A stretch of 64,000 nucleotides of DNA from Bittarella massiliensis (ex Durand et al. 2017) (GCF_017566145.1 NZ_JABFCL010000007.1:62001-126000); one strand, 5' to 3'; positions 40,611 to 49,862 are shown, numbered from the stretch's first letter. Numbers and translations are program-made. Notes: generated by a model not told the origin, from the sequence alone.

Positions 40611-42386
40611 GTGAACGAGAGGATGAGTGGCGAGGCGCTGCTGACGGCGGCGGCCCGGGGGGTCAAAGGGGGGCTGGTTCGGCTGCAGCTGGGACAGGCC
40701 AACCCCCACTGGTCGCCCGACGGCGGATTTCTGGCCCTGCTGGACTGCACGCCGGCGCTCTTTGCCCGCACCCAGGGAAAGGACCCCTGGTTTTTCCTGG
40801 GGGCCCAGGGGCGGCGGCTGGCCGCCCGCAAATTGGCCCGGGCCCGGCGGACGGGGCGGATACAGGCCGATTTTCCCTGCTACACCCCGGCGGGCCAGTT
40901 GCGCTGGCTGCGCTGGTGCGGGGTGCTAGAGGCCCCGCACCGCTGGCGGTTTTTCTGCCTGTATATCGGCCGCTGGCGGCAGGTGCAGCAGGAGCTGGAG
41001 GGGGAGCGAGAGCGGCGGCAGGTGCTGTTGCGCTGCACCGACGGCTTGGCCTTTGAGTACGACGGGGTGGAGGATGTCATGACCTTTTGCGACCGCCGTC
41101 CCGGCCGGACGGGGGGTGGCATCTGGCGGGCAGGGGGCTATCTGGCCGCCCTGGAAGAGAGCGGCTGCCCTGGGGCGGCGGCCTTTGCCGCCATCTGCCG
41201 GGGGAAGAGCATCGGCCCGGCCGAGGTGCGGCTGGAGGGGCGGGCCTTCCCCGGCCGCGAGGGGGGCTGGTTTTCGGCTTCCGGCGCGCCGGTGGAGGGC
41301 CAGGGGGGGCGCACCTGCGTGCTGGGGGTACTGCGGGACATCAGCGCCCACAAAAAGGAGACCCAGAAGCTGCGCTCCCGCTGCTGCCGCGACCCCATGA
41401 CCCGGCTGTACAACAAGCTGTCCACCGCCGAGGCGGTGGACAGCTATCTGCAAAGCCCTTGCCGGGGCGAGTCCGGCGCTCTGCTGCTCATCGACCTGGA
41501 CGACTTCAAGGGAGTCAACGACCGCTACGGCCACCAGTTTGGCGACGCGGTCCTCACCGAGGTCAGTGCCAGGCTACAGGCCAACTTCCGCGCCACCGAT
41601 ATTGTTGGCCGGGTGGGGGGCGACGAATTTGTGGTCTTTATGAAGGATGCCGCCGCCCCGGTGGTGGGGGAGACGGTGGAGCGCCTCTGCCGGCTGTTGG
41701 AGCGGGAGTTGCCCACCCGGCGGGGCCTCTCGGTGCGGGGGAGTATCGGCGTTGCCCTCTGGCCCCGGGACGGCGCCACCTACGAGACCCTTTTTGCCGC
41801 CGCCGACCGGGCCATGTACGAGGCCAAACGGGCGGGAAAGGACCGCTATCGAATGGCCGCCGGCGCCCCCGCGCCCACCCTTGGCGGGGGGGCGAAGGGG
41901 GAAGTCGGCTGCCCCCTCTGCCTGGGGAGGCTGCTGGAGCGGGCGACGGCCGCCCCCACCCCGGAGGAGGGGGTGCGCCGGGTGCTGGCCGACCTGGGGG
42001 ACGCCCTGGGCGCCCACCGCACCTACTTTGTTTGGCGGGGAGAGGCTCCCCTGTACCTCTGGGCGGCCCCCGGGGTGGCTGTCGGCCTCCCCGACGGGCC
42101 GGCGGCGCCTGCCCTTCTGGAACGGGCGGACCTGCAGCCCTATTACGATCCCGCCGCCGGACTGCTCTACTGCCCCGACGCAGAGGCCGCCGGGGAGAGC
42201 GCCCCCCGCTTTGCCGCCCTCTGCCGGGCGCGGGGGGCCCGGGCGGTGCTGCAGTGCCGCGTCAGCGCCGGCGAGCGGGTGGGGCTTTTGGGGGCCGAGG
42301 TCAACGGCGCCCGGCGCTACTGGAACAAGGAAGAGGTCGCCCTCCTCAAAGGGGCGGCCCGCATCTGCCAACTGCTGCTGTGCTAG
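40611..42386 (+). CDS. Diguanylate cyclase with PAS-like and GAF-like domains
   Basis: A 591-residue soluble protein. The first 260 residues contain two PAS-like segments (LRDISAHKKETQKL is the typical PAC end). The GGDEF domain (about 270-420) is intact: LIDLDDFKGVND carries the metal Asp pair, GRVGGDEFVVF the active site, and RATD five residues before it forms an RxxD inhibitory site. The last 170 residues look like a GAF domain. It should make c-di-GMP and be product-inhibited. The GTG at 40611 has AGGGGGAG. It lies upstream of a solute-binding lipoprotein and a GGDEF-EAL protein. Confidence 0.85.
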   Translation: MNERMSGEALLTAAARGVKGGLVRLQLGQANPHWSPDGGFLALLDCTPALFARTQGKDPWFFLGAQGRRLAARKLARARRTGRIQADFPCYTPAGQLRWLRWCGVLEAPHRWRFFCLYIGRWRQVQQELEGERERRQVLLRCTDGLAFEYDGVEDVMTFCDRRPGRTGGGIWRAGGYLAALEESGCPGAAAFAAICRGKSIGPAEVRLEGRAFPGREGGWFSASGAPVEGQGGRTCVLGVLRDISAHKKETQKLRSRCCRDPMTRLYNKLSTAEAVDSYLQSPCRGESGALLLIDLDDFKGVNDRYGHQFGDAVLTEVSARLQANFRATDIVGRVGGDEFVVFMKDAAAPVVGETVERLCRLLERELPTRRGLSVRGSIGVALWPRDGATYETLFAAADRAMYEAKRAGKDRYRMAAGAPAPTLGGGAKGEVGCPLCLGRLLERATAAPTPEEGVRRVLADLGDALGAHRTYFVWRGEAPLYLWAAPGVAVGLPDGPAAPALLERADLQPYYDPAAGLLYCPDAEAAGESAPRFAALCRARGARAVLQCRVSAGERVGLLGAEVNGARRYWNKEEVALLKGAARICQLLLC

Positions 42387-42409
42387 GAGCAGCTGGAAAC
42401 CGCCTATCT

Positions 42410-42450
42410 GCCGGCCTTTGCGGGCCTTTTTCGCAAAGGCCGGCTTTTCT
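42410..42450 (+). terminator. Terminator after diguanylate cyclase gene
   Basis: Thirteen-base arms GCCGGCCTTTGCG / CGCAAAGGCCGGC, then TTTTCTT. Confidence 0.88.
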
Positions 42451-42494
42451 TGGCAAAAACGCAACAAATTTTGTCTATAAATAGCTGCTTCTAA

Positions 42495-42523
42495 TTGTAA
42501 AGGTTGGGAGATAATGATATGAT
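42495..42523 (+). promoter_or_regulatory. Promoter of solute-binding lipoprotein gene
   Basis: TTGTAA (42495-42500), 17-base spacer, TATGAT (42518-42523). Confidence 0.65.
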
Positions 42524-42624
42524 AATAGAAAAATTGGTCGTTTTTGCCCGCTGGGCAGAGGCGGGCGGGGGGGGGCGCTGTGTCCGGCGGGAAGTGTTCC
42601 GCTCCACCAAGAGGAGAGAGTGCT

Positions 42625-44100
42625 GTGTCAAAACAAACAAATTGTCGTTCTCGCCGCGGTCTGCGGGCGGTGGCCCTGGTGCTGAGCGCCGCCCTGGCCT
42701 CTCTGGGGCTCTTTGCCGGCTGCAAGGACAAAAATCACGGGCTGAAAAAAGACAGCCCGGTCTCCATCTCCATCTGGCACTACTACAACGGCGCCCAGAA
42801 GCAGATGTTTGACGAGATGGTCACCGAGTTCAACGAGTCGGTGGGGGCTGAAAAGGGGATCGTGGTCCAGGCGTACAGCCAGGGCAGTGTCAACGACCTC
42901 ACCGCCAAGGTGATGGACACCATCGACAAGAAAGTCGGCGCCGAAGAGGTGCCCGACGTCTTTGCCGCCTATGCCGACACCGCCTATGAGATCAACCGCC
43001 GGGGGATGGCCGCCGACTTGAGCCAATACCTCACCAAGGAGGAGCGGGACAGCTATGTCTCCGCCTACCTGGACGAGGGGGCCTTCAGCGAGGAGGGGAG
43101 CGTCAAGCTCTTCCCCACCGCCAAGTCCACCGAGGTGCTCACCCTCAACAAGACCGACTGGGACAAATTTGCCGCCGCCACCGGCGCCAGCGAGGAGGAC
43201 CTGCAGAGCTGGGAGGGGATCTGCAAGCTGGCCAAGTCCTACTACGAGTGGACCGACAGCCTCACCCCGGAGAAAAACGACGGCAAGGCCTTCTTCGGCC
43301 GGGACGTGATGGCCAACTACTTCATCATCGGCAGCATGCAGCTGGGGCAGGAACTGTTCTCGGTCGAAAACGGCCAGGTCACCTACAACCTGGACAAGGC
43401 GGTGATGCGCCGCCTCTGGGACAACTACTACACCCCCTATGTCAGCGGCTACTTCACCTCCATCGGGCGCTTTCGCAGCGATGACGCCAAGACCGGCGAC
43501 ATCATCGCCCTGGTGGGCTCCACCAGCGGCAACACCTACTTCCCCACCGCCGTCACCCTGCCCGACGGCAGCAGCTACCCCATCGACGCCAAGACCTACG
43601 CCCTCCCCAACTTTGAGGGGACCAAGCCCTATGCGGTGCAGCAGGGCGCGGGGATGATGGTCACCAAGAGCGACGAGACCCGCGAGTACGCCGCCACCCT
43701 GTTTTTGAAGTGGTTCACCGAAAAGCAGCAGAACGTCCGCTTTGCCATCGGCTCGGGCTACCTGCCGGTGAAAAAGGACGCCAATACCGCCGAGGCCATC
43801 GGCGAGGCGGTGGCGAACTCTCCCGAACCCATCTCCCAACTGATGGAGGAGACCCTCCTCACCGGGGTGGAGATCACCCAGAACTACACCCTCTACACCA
43901 ACGAGGCGTTTGAAAACGGGACCGAAGCCCGGGCAGTGGTGGAGAAATCCCTTCAGCAGAAGGCCGCCGCCGACCGCGAGGCGGTAAAGGCTCTTTTGAA
44001 CGGGGGCAGCACCCTGGACGACGCGGTGGCCCAGTATGACACCGACGAGAACTTCGAGAGCTGGTACCAGGGCTTTTCCGCCCAGCTCGCGGCGCTGTAA
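42625..44100 (+). CDS. Extracellular solute-binding lipoprotein, family 1 type, without permease
   Basis: A 491-residue lipoprotein. The signal ALVLSAALASLGLFAGC places lipidated Cys at about residue 34. The mature part resembles ABC sugar-type solute-binding proteins: SISIWHYYNGAQKQMFDEMV, TEFNE, VPDVFAAYADTAYEI, and a C-terminal lobe with MMVTKSDETREYAATLFLKW. The GTG at 42625 follows GAGGAGAG and gives a normal signal peptide; the frame opens earlier without support. No ABC permease or ATPase gene is adjacent. The next gene, 39 bases on, is a sensor GGDEF-EAL protein, so this binder may feed a signal rather than import (inference). Confidence 0.88.
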   Translation: MSKQTNCRSRRGLRAVALVLSAALASLGLFAGCKDKNHGLKKDSPVSISIWHYYNGAQKQMFDEMVTEFNESVGAEKGIVVQAYSQGSVNDLTAKVMDTIDKKVGAEEVPDVFAAYADTAYEINRRGMAADLSQYLTKEERDSYVSAYLDEGAFSEEGSVKLFPTAKSTEVLTLNKTDWDKFAAATGASEEDLQSWEGICKLAKSYYEWTDSLTPEKNDGKAFFGRDVMANYFIIGSMQLGQELFSVENGQVTYNLDKAVMRRLWDNYYTPYVSGYFTSIGRFRSDDAKTGDIIALVGSTSGNTYFPTAVTLPDGSSYPIDAKTYALPNFEGTKPYAVQQGAGMMVTKSDETREYAATLFLKWFTEKQQNVRFAIGSGYLPVKKDANTAEAIGEAVANSPEPISQLMEETLLTGVEITQNYTLYTNEAFENGTEARAVVEKSLQQKAAADREAVKALLNGGSTLDDAVAQYDTDENFESWYQGFSAQLAAL

Positions 44101-44139
44101 ACGGGGTGTAGCCCCATCAACGGGGAAGGAGGCGAGGGG

Positions 44140-47100
44140 ATGAAGGCCGGTCGAAAAAGGAGAGGGCGCACCATCTTGCGAAAGATGCTGATCCCGGTCA
44201 CCGCCATCGTGTTGGCCCAGGCGGCCCTCTACGCCGTGGTCTTTTTGCAGGGCGGCGTCCTCTCCCACACCGATGCCAACGCCTATGACATTTTGGGGGA
44301 GCGCACCATCAACCGCCAACTCTACCTGGAAAACGAGATGATCCACCGATGGTCCAATGTCAAGGAGCACGAGACCGCCATCCTCTCCTCGGTGGAAGCG
44401 ACCTTAAAAAGACAGGGCGCCTCTTTAAAGGACATCGCCACCGACGCCGCCCTGGGCACCCAAATCCTCGACGGCCTCTCCGACAGCCTGGTCTATATGC
44501 TGCGCAAAAACGGGGTCACCGGGGCCTTTGTCGTCCTCGACGGCGTGGGGGTTCAGGGCGATGAGAGCGGCCAGTCCAAGGCGGGCCTATATTTGCGGGA
44601 CCTGGACCCGGTCAACAACTCCTCCGGCGTCTCCGACATCCTCATGGAGCGGGGGATGCCCACCACCTCCCGGCGGATGGGGATTCCCCTGGACAGCTTC
44701 TGGCGGGCCGATTTCCTCTTCACCGGGGAGGAAGGGCGGGCCGACGAGCAGTTCTTTTTCGCCCCCTTAAATGCCGCCCGGGCCAGCACCAATCGCGAGA
44801 GCAGCAACTTCGGCTACTGGAGCCCGGCGTTCTCCCTCTCCGGCCAGGACGGGCAGGTCATCACCTACTCCATCCCCCTCATCGCTTCTGACGGCACCGT
44901 CTTTGGGGTGATGGGGGTGGACATCACCCAGAACTACTTTGCCTCTTTCATGAACTACGAGGAGTTGGGGGTGGATAACAGCGGCGCCTATGTCCTGGCA
45001 GTCACCGACAGGAAAGGGGAACGGTTTCAGACAATCTTTTCCAACGGACCCCTCTATCAGATGAAATTCGGTGTCAGCCAGACGATTGCCGGGAAAAAGA
45101 GTGAGCACAAAAATATCTCCACCTTCACCCGCGAGGGGGAGGGGGGGAAGAGCAACCTCTACGGAAGCGTGCAGCCCTTTTCCCTGTACAACACCAACAC
45201 CCCCTTTGCCGGGCAGCAGTGGGTGCTCATCGGCCTCTGCGAAGGGGATACTCTGTTGCGGTTTTCCCACCAGATCCGTCAGATCATCTACCTGTGCACG
45301 GTGGCGGCCCTTCTGCTGGGCATCCTGGGGGCTGTTCTGGCCTCGCGAATGGTGGCAGAGCCCATCACCGCCTTGGTGCAAGACCTCAAGCGCAGCGACC
45401 CCAACAAGCCCATCAAGCTCAAAAAGCTGAATATCGAGGAGATCGACCAGCTCACCATCTCCATTGAAAATCTCAGCAACGCCGCGGCGGAGTCGGCCTC
45501 GAAGTTCGGGCAGATCATCTCCACCACCAACATCCCGGTAGGGGTGTTCGAGTATAGCCCCCAAGCGCCTTCGGTCTTTTGCAGCACCAACATCTTCCCC
45601 ATTCTGGGCTGGCCCCAGGAAGAGCAGGTGGAAGGCAGATTGCCCCGTAAAATTTTTGAGCGGCGGATGAAGGCGCTGCAGGAGTGTTTGGTGGAGGACG
45701 GGGAAGAGGGGCGCCTCTACCGGTTGCCCGCCGCCCCGGAGGAGGAGCGCTGGGTGCGTCTGACCTTCCTCAAAGAGGGAGAGCAGACTCTGGGCGCCAT
45801 CACCGACGTCAGCAAGGAGATGGCAGAAAAGCGGAAAATCGAGTACGAGCGCGACTACGACATCCTCACCAACCTCTATAACCGCCGCGCCTTCGCCGCC
45901 AATATGGAGCGGCTCTTCGAGACCCCCGAGGTGCTGGGCACCGCCGCCCTTTTGATGTGGGACCTGGACAACCTGAAATTCGTCAACGACAACTACGGCC
46001 ACGACAGCGGCGACCGCTACATCGAGGCCTTTGCCCGCTGTCTCTCCTCCTTCCTCTCAGAACAGAGCCTGGTGGCCCGCCGCTCCGGCGACGAGTTCTA
46101 CGTCTTTCTCTACGGCTACCAGAGCAAGGAGAAGATCCGCCAGATCATCCGCAAGGTTTGGACGCAGATTGGGCACACCACCTTCCTCCTGGCGGGAAAG
46201 GACTTCAAGATTCGGGTCTCCGGTGGGCTGGCTTGGTACCCCGACGACGCCTCCAGCTATGAAGAGCTCATCCGCTACGCCGACTTTGCCATGTACAGCG
46301 TCAAACACAGCGAAAAGGGCAGCATTCAGGAGTTTGAGCGCACCTCCTACCAGGCCGATTCCTTCCTGGTGCGCGGTCAGGAGGAGCTCAACCGTCTCAT
46401 CGACCATCGGTTGGTGCGCTTTGCCTACCAGCCGGTGCTGGAGGTGGCCACCGGCAGCGTCTACGGCTACGAGCTGCTGATGCGCTCCCAGGTGGAGGCG
46501 CTTCGCAGCCCGGTGGATGTGTTGCGCCTTGCCAGAGCCCAGTCCAAACTCTACCAGATCGAGCGCATCACCTGGTTTGAGGCCATGGCCTCCTTCAGCC
46601 AGCAGATCAAGGCCGGCCGGATCAGGCCGGGCGAGCGGGCCTTTATCAACTCCATTGCCAACCAGAGCCTCACCGGCTCGGACATCACCGCCCTGGAGGA
46701 CCTCTACGGCCCCTATCTGGCGCGGGTGGTGCTGGAGGTCACCGAGCAGGAGCCCTGGGACAACGAGCGCACCCGCTTTAAGATCCGCACCGCCAAGCGC
46801 TGGGGCGGCCAGCTGGCCATCGACGACTTCGGATCGGGCTACAACAGCGAATCGCTGCTCATCTTCCTCTCGCCGGACATCGTCAAGGTGGACATCGCCA
46901 TCGTCCACGACATCGACCGGGACGGCGACCGGCTCAGTTTGCTGCAGAACCTGCTCTCCTACGCCCACAGCCGCGGCATCAAGGTGCTGGCAGAAGGGGT
47001 GGAGACCCGCGCCGAGATGGAGACGTTGGTCGCCCAGGGAGTCGACTACTTACAGGGCTACTATGTGGCCCGCCCACAGCTGGAGGTGGCCCCGGTGGAG

Positions 47101-47148
47101 CCGGAAGTTCTTCGGGCGGTGCAGGCAGCCCGGAAAAAGGCACAGTAA
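44140..47148 (+). CDS. Cache-type sensor with PAS, GGDEF and EAL domains
   Basis: A 1002-residue membrane protein. TM1 is at about 14-38, a large extracytoplasmic Cache-like domain at about 40-375 (ITYSIPLIASDGTVFGVMGV then DITQNYF), TM2 at about 380-405, then a linker, PAS (about 450-560), GGDEF (about 575-730) and EAL (about 745-990). The GGDEF metal motif DLDNLKFVND is intact, but the signature reads RRSGDEF. EAL residues ELL, FINSIANQ, LEVTEQE, IDDFGSGYN, KVDIAIV and LAEGVET look complete. Either activity is possible. It lies directly downstream of a solute-binding lipoprotein and probably in its operon. Confidence 0.88.
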   Translation: MKAGRKRRGRTILRKMLIPVTAIVLAQAALYAVVFLQGGVLSHTDANAYDILGERTINRQLYLENEMIHRWSNVKEHETAILSSVEATLKRQGASLKDIATDAALGTQILDGLSDSLVYMLRKNGVTGAFVVLDGVGVQGDESGQSKAGLYLRDLDPVNNSSGVSDILMERGMPTTSRRMGIPLDSFWRADFLFTGEEGRADEQFFFAPLNAARASTNRESSNFGYWSPAFSLSGQDGQVITYSIPLIASDGTVFGVMGVDITQNYFASFMNYEELGVDNSGAYVLAVTDRKGERFQTIFSNGPLYQMKFGVSQTIAGKKSEHKNISTFTREGEGGKSNLYGSVQPFSLYNTNTPFAGQQWVLIGLCEGDTLLRFSHQIRQIIYLCTVAALLLGILGAVLASRMVAEPITALVQDLKRSDPNKPIKLKKLNIEEIDQLTISIENLSNAAAESASKFGQIISTTNIPVGVFEYSPQAPSVFCSTNIFPILGWPQEEQVEGRLPRKIFERRMKALQECLVEDGEEGRLYRLPAAPEEERWVRLTFLKEGEQTLGAITDVSKEMAEKRKIEYERDYDILTNLYNRRAFAANMERLFETPEVLGTAALLMWDLDNLKFVNDNYGHDSGDRYIEAFARCLSSFLSEQSLVARRSGDEFYVFLYGYQSKEKIRQIIRKVWTQIGHTTFLLAGKDFKIRVSGGLAWYPDDASSYEELIRYADFAMYSVKHSEKGSIQEFERTSYQADSFLVRGQEELNRLIDHRLVRFAYQPVLEVATGSVYGYELLMRSQVEALRSPVDVLRLARAQSKLYQIERITWFEAMASFSQQIKAGRIRPGERAFINSIANQSLTGSDITALEDLYGPYLARVVLEVTEQEPWDNERTRFKIRTAKRWGGQLAIDDFGSGYNSESLLIFLSPDIVKVDIAIVHDIDRDGDRLSLLQNLLSYAHSRGIKVLAEGVETRAEMETLVAQGVDYLQGYYVARPQLEVAPVEPEVLRAVQAARKKAQ

Positions 47149-47160
47149 AATTTCCTTGCA

Positions 47161-47248
47161 GACGGGGCGGCCGAAGCCGCCCCGTCTGGTCACAATTGGG
47201 CGTCTGCAGAGATGGGTTGGTGATAAAACCGCAGAGCGGTGCGGTTTT
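47161..47248 (+). terminator. Two hairpins after the sensor GGDEF-EAL gene
   Basis: GACGGGGCGGC/GCCGCCCCGTC around CGAA (47161-47186) has no T tract. AAAACCGCA/TGCGGTTTT (47225-47248) has a short T run. Together they probably end the upstream transcript. Confidence 0.55.
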
Positions 47249-47307
47249 CGGGGAATATTTCCCTCCTGATTTTTCGTGCAAATGGGGGCGAAATGGCAGT
47301 AGTTTCC

Positions 47308-47336
47308 TTGTAAACGGGGTCGATCTGTGTTACAAT
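47308..47336 (+). promoter_or_regulatory. Promoter of GH25 lipoprotein gene
   Basis: TTGTAA (47308-47313), 17-base spacer, TACAAT (47331-47336). Confidence 0.7.
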
Positions 47337-47419
47337 TGGGAACCGTCTAGAGAAGTATTTAGCGGGGCATTGCACCCCTTCCCCCTATGGGGGCCTGTGA
47401 AAAGAGGAGGAGAGAGGCG

Positions 47420-48634
47420 ATGTTTAAAAAGATCGTGTCAGCGGCGGTGGCCTGCGCCATCCTGCTGGCTTTCAGCAGCTGCGGCGTCGACAAGGGCGCC
47501 GAGGGCGGTTCCGGCGTGCAGGAGGGCGTTGCCCTGGCTGTCAACCGAATCGATACCAAGGAGTATATGGCCGCCCTCTCGGCCGACCTGGAGGAGGCGC
47601 TGGCCGCCGAGGCACAGGCGGCGGAAGAGGCCGAGGCCCAGAAGGCCGAGGAAGAGGCCGCCAAGCAGCGGGAGGAGGCTGCCGCCAAGGCCAAAAAGGC
47701 GGCGGAGGAGGCCCAGAAGGACACCAGCAAGTACAAAAACGACAGCGCCCACAGCTACGAGGACCCGGGCAAGCAGGACAACCAGAAGCAGGAGAGCGAA
47801 ATCGAGGACTCGGTGGTCGTTCCCCCCACCCCCGAACCCGCTCCTGAGCCCACGCCCCCTGACAATGGCGGGGGAAGCGGCTCCAGCGGCGGGAGCAGTG
47901 AGCCCGCCCCCACCCCGGTGCTCAACGGCTGGCAGGTCATCGGCGGCAAGACCTATCTCTACATCAACGGCAACCCCTTGACCGGCTGGCAGACCCTTGA
48001 GGGGATCAAGTACAAGTTTGACAACAGCGGCGTCCTCAAGAGCCGCTGGGGCGTCGACGTCTCCAAGTACCAGGGCAACGTCAACTGGAGCGCGGTCAAG
48101 GCCGCGGGCTGTTCCTTTGTCATGATCCGGGTGGGCTACCGGGGCTATGGCACCGGCGCCATTGTCGAGGATCCCTACTTCCGGCAGAACATCGCCGGGG
48201 CCAAGGCCGCAGGGCTGAAGGTGGGCGCCTACTTCTACACCACCGCCATCAACGCCGAAGAGGCGGCCGAGGAAGCGGGGGTGGCCGCGGGCATCATCCG
48301 CTCCACCGGGTACAGCCTGGACTATCCCCTGGCCATTGACATCGAGTGCACCCAGGGCCGGGTAGAGGGGATGACCAAAGCCCAGAATACCGAGGTGGTC
48401 AACGCCTTTTGCACCGCCGCCAAGAGCCTGGGGTACCAGACCATGGTCTACGCCAACAAAAACTGGCTCTACAACAAGCTGGACACCAGCCAGTTCGGCA
48501 GCTATAAGATCTGGCTGGCCCATTACACCAACCAGACCGACTACTCCGGCCGCTACAACATCTGGCAGTACACCAGCGGCGGTTCGGTGCCGGGGATTTC
48601 TGGCAAGGTGGACATGAACGTGGAGCTGCTGTAA
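47420..48634 (+). CDS. GH25 lysozyme lipoprotein with coiled coil and cell-wall-binding repeat
   Basis: A 404-residue surface peptidoglycan hydrolase (N-acetylmuramidase type). The lipoprotein signal ends LLAFSSC with Cys21. An Ala/Glu/Lys-rich helix, probably a coiled-coil stalk, spans about 45-105; a Pro/Ser/Gly linker spans about 133-165. One or two choline-binding-type cell-wall repeats follow (GWQVIGGKTYLYINGNPLTG, GWQTLEGIKYKFDNSG). The GH25 barrel runs from about 210 to the end with GVDVSKYQGNVNW and LAIDIEC holding the catalytic acids. The ATG at 47420 follows GGAGGAGAGAGG. Its stalk-plus-anchor layout suggests cell-wall remodelling on the producing cell. Confidence 0.9.
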   Translation: MFKKIVSAAVACAILLAFSSCGVDKGAEGGSGVQEGVALAVNRIDTKEYMAALSADLEEALAAEAQAAEEAEAQKAEEEAAKQREEAAAKAKKAAEEAQKDTSKYKNDSAHSYEDPGKQDNQKQESEIEDSVVVPPTPEPAPEPTPPDNGGGSGSSGGSSEPAPTPVLNGWQVIGGKTYLYINGNPLTGWQTLEGIKYKFDNSGVLKSRWGVDVSKYQGNVNWSAVKAAGCSFVMIRVGYRGYGTGAIVEDPYFRQNIAGAKAAGLKVGAYFYTTAINAEEAAEEAGVAAGIIRSTGYSLDYPLAIDIECTQGRVEGMTKAQNTEVVNAFCTAAKSLGYQTMVYANKNWLYNKLDTSQFGSYKIWLAHYTNQTDYSGRYNIWQYTSGGSVPGISGKVDMNVELL

Positions 48635-48942
48635 AATCCTGCCCACACAACCGAGAATAGGGCGCGGCCTGCCGGCCGCAGGGAGCGAGCGCCAGGGGAG
48701 ACCGCGGGGTTTCCCCTGGCGCTCGTTTTCGCGCAGCCGCCCGCCCCCGGAGAGGAGCGCCAAATGATGGATACGCCGATCTTTTAAGAGCCTATCATCC
48801 CGCCATTCCCTCGAAAAAGGAGGTCGCCTTTTGATGCTGGCTCCCATCTGGCAGATTGCATAGCAGAGGCTATCGCAATCTCCTAAAAAATTGCTGAAAT
48901 AGCCTCTGCACACCCGATTTTATCAAAATCAAGAGATGCAAG
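48635..48942 (+). other. Intergenic region with terminator and a long dyad
   Basis: These 308 bases have no gene. They hold the GH25 terminator (48686-48731) and, before DUF1062, a dyad with arms GCAGAGGCTAT (48863-48873) and ATAGCCTCTGC (48899-48909), with an inner GCAAT/ATTGC pair. The dyad may be an operator or RNA hairpin. Confidence 0.55.
48686..48731 (+). terminator. Terminator after GH25 gene
   Basis: Fourteen-base arms CGAGCGCCAGGGGA / TCCCCTGGCGCTCG followed by TTTTC. Confidence 0.8.
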
Positions 48943-49482
48943 ATGGGCTATTTTCCCCTTTCGGGGGCCTTTCGGATGGCCCCCATCGACACCTATACCA
49001 TTGTGCGTGGCTGCGCGGGCTGCGACGGCAAGAGCACCTACCGCTGTGCGGACAGGTTTCGCGTCAACGCCAACGGCAAGCGGCTGGACGTCTGGCTGAT
49101 CTACCGCTGCCAGCGCTGCAAGCACACCTACAACCTGCCGGTTTACTCCCGCATTTTGCGGGACTCCCTCTCCCCGGGGGAGTATCGGGCCCTGCTGGCA
49201 AACGACCCCGCGGCCGTGACCCGCGTCGGGCAGGACCGCGCCCGCTTCCTTCGCTGCGGCGCGCAGCTGGGGGGCGAGTTGTCCTACCGGCTTTTGAGGT
49301 TGCCCCATCGGGCGGAGGAGGGGCTGTGGGTGCAAAACCCCGCGCAGATACGCGTTTGCCCCGACAAACTGTTGGCCCAGTGCCTGGAAATTCCCCGCGC
49401 CCGGGCCAAAGCGCTGCTGAGGGGCGGCGAGATTGTCGCCGAGGCGGCAGGCGGCGGCTGGCGATTTATCCCCGCCCGCTGA
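48943..49482 (+). CDS. DUF1062 family protein
   Basis: A 179-residue protein of the DUF1062 family. The N-terminal part has two CxxC zinc-ribbon-like pairs, CAGC and CQRC, in the typical setting DTYTIVRGCAGCDGKSTYRC and FRVNANGKRLDVWLIYRCQR. The C-terminal part ends with an S4-like stretch (IPRARAKALLRGGEIVAEA). Function is unknown; zinc and nucleic-acid binding are plausible. The ATG at 48943 has a modest AAGAG site; ATG 48976 (MAPIDTYT) is an alternative that begins nearer the conserved domain. Confidence 0.82.
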   Translation: MGYFPLSGAFRMAPIDTYTIVRGCAGCDGKSTYRCADRFRVNANGKRLDVWLIYRCQRCKHTYNLPVYSRILRDSLSPGEYRALLANDPAAVTRVGQDRARFLRCGAQLGGELSYRLLRLPHRAEEGLWVQNPAQIRVCPDKLLAQCLEIPRARAKALLRGGEIVAEAAGGGWRFIPAR

Positions 49483-49492
49483 CCGTTTTATA

Positions 49493-49536
49493 GCGAGAGA
49501 GGCGTCCCAGGGCCTGTGCCCCGGGACGCCTCTCTC
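49493..49536. terminator. Bidirectional terminator between convergent genes
   Basis: GAGAGAGGCGTCCC and GGGACGCCTCTCTC arms with inner GGGC/GCCC pairing. Confidence 0.75.
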
Positions 49537-49559
49537 ATTGTCGTCTATCCCGCTTCCCG

Positions 49560-49811
49560 TCAGCCCTTGAGCCCGCGGGCCTGGCGGTCCATGTCCTCAA
49601 TGACGATGTCGAATATCTCCCCCAGAGAGGCGCAGTATTCCAACACCCTCCAGGGCTCGTTGGTGTGAAAGTGGATCTTGACGAGGTCCTCATCCCCCAC
49701 CGCCAGCAGGCAGTCCCCCTGAAAGTGGCCGGCAAAGTAGTCGCTGATCTCGTCCTCGTCCAGGTTTTCCCCCTCCAGAAGCAGCTGGGTGTCGTATTTG
49801 AATGTGAGCAC
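49560..49811 (-). CDS. Stand-alone FakA C-terminal-like small protein
   Basis: An 83-residue protein resembling only the last domain of fatty-acid kinase FakA / DAK2 proteins: KYDTQLLLEG, then LLAVGDEDLVKIHFHTNEPW and EYCASLGEIFDIVIEDMDRQ. The kinase domain is absent. In databases I know, such small proteins are labelled 'kinase to dihydroxyacetone kinase'. The GTG start follows GGGAGG by 11 bases. The small size may be native for this subfamily rather than a truncation; a role in binding FakB or regulating a kinase is speculative. Confidence 0.75.
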   Translation of the reverse strand: MLTFKYDTQLLLEGENLDEDEISDYFAGHFQGDCLLAVGDEDLVKIHFHTNEPWRVLEYCASLGEIFDIVIEDMDRQARGLKG

Positions 49812-49862
49812 GGCGCAAAATCCTCCCTCTCGTTTTCTCTGCCCCTATTTTACCCATTTTGG

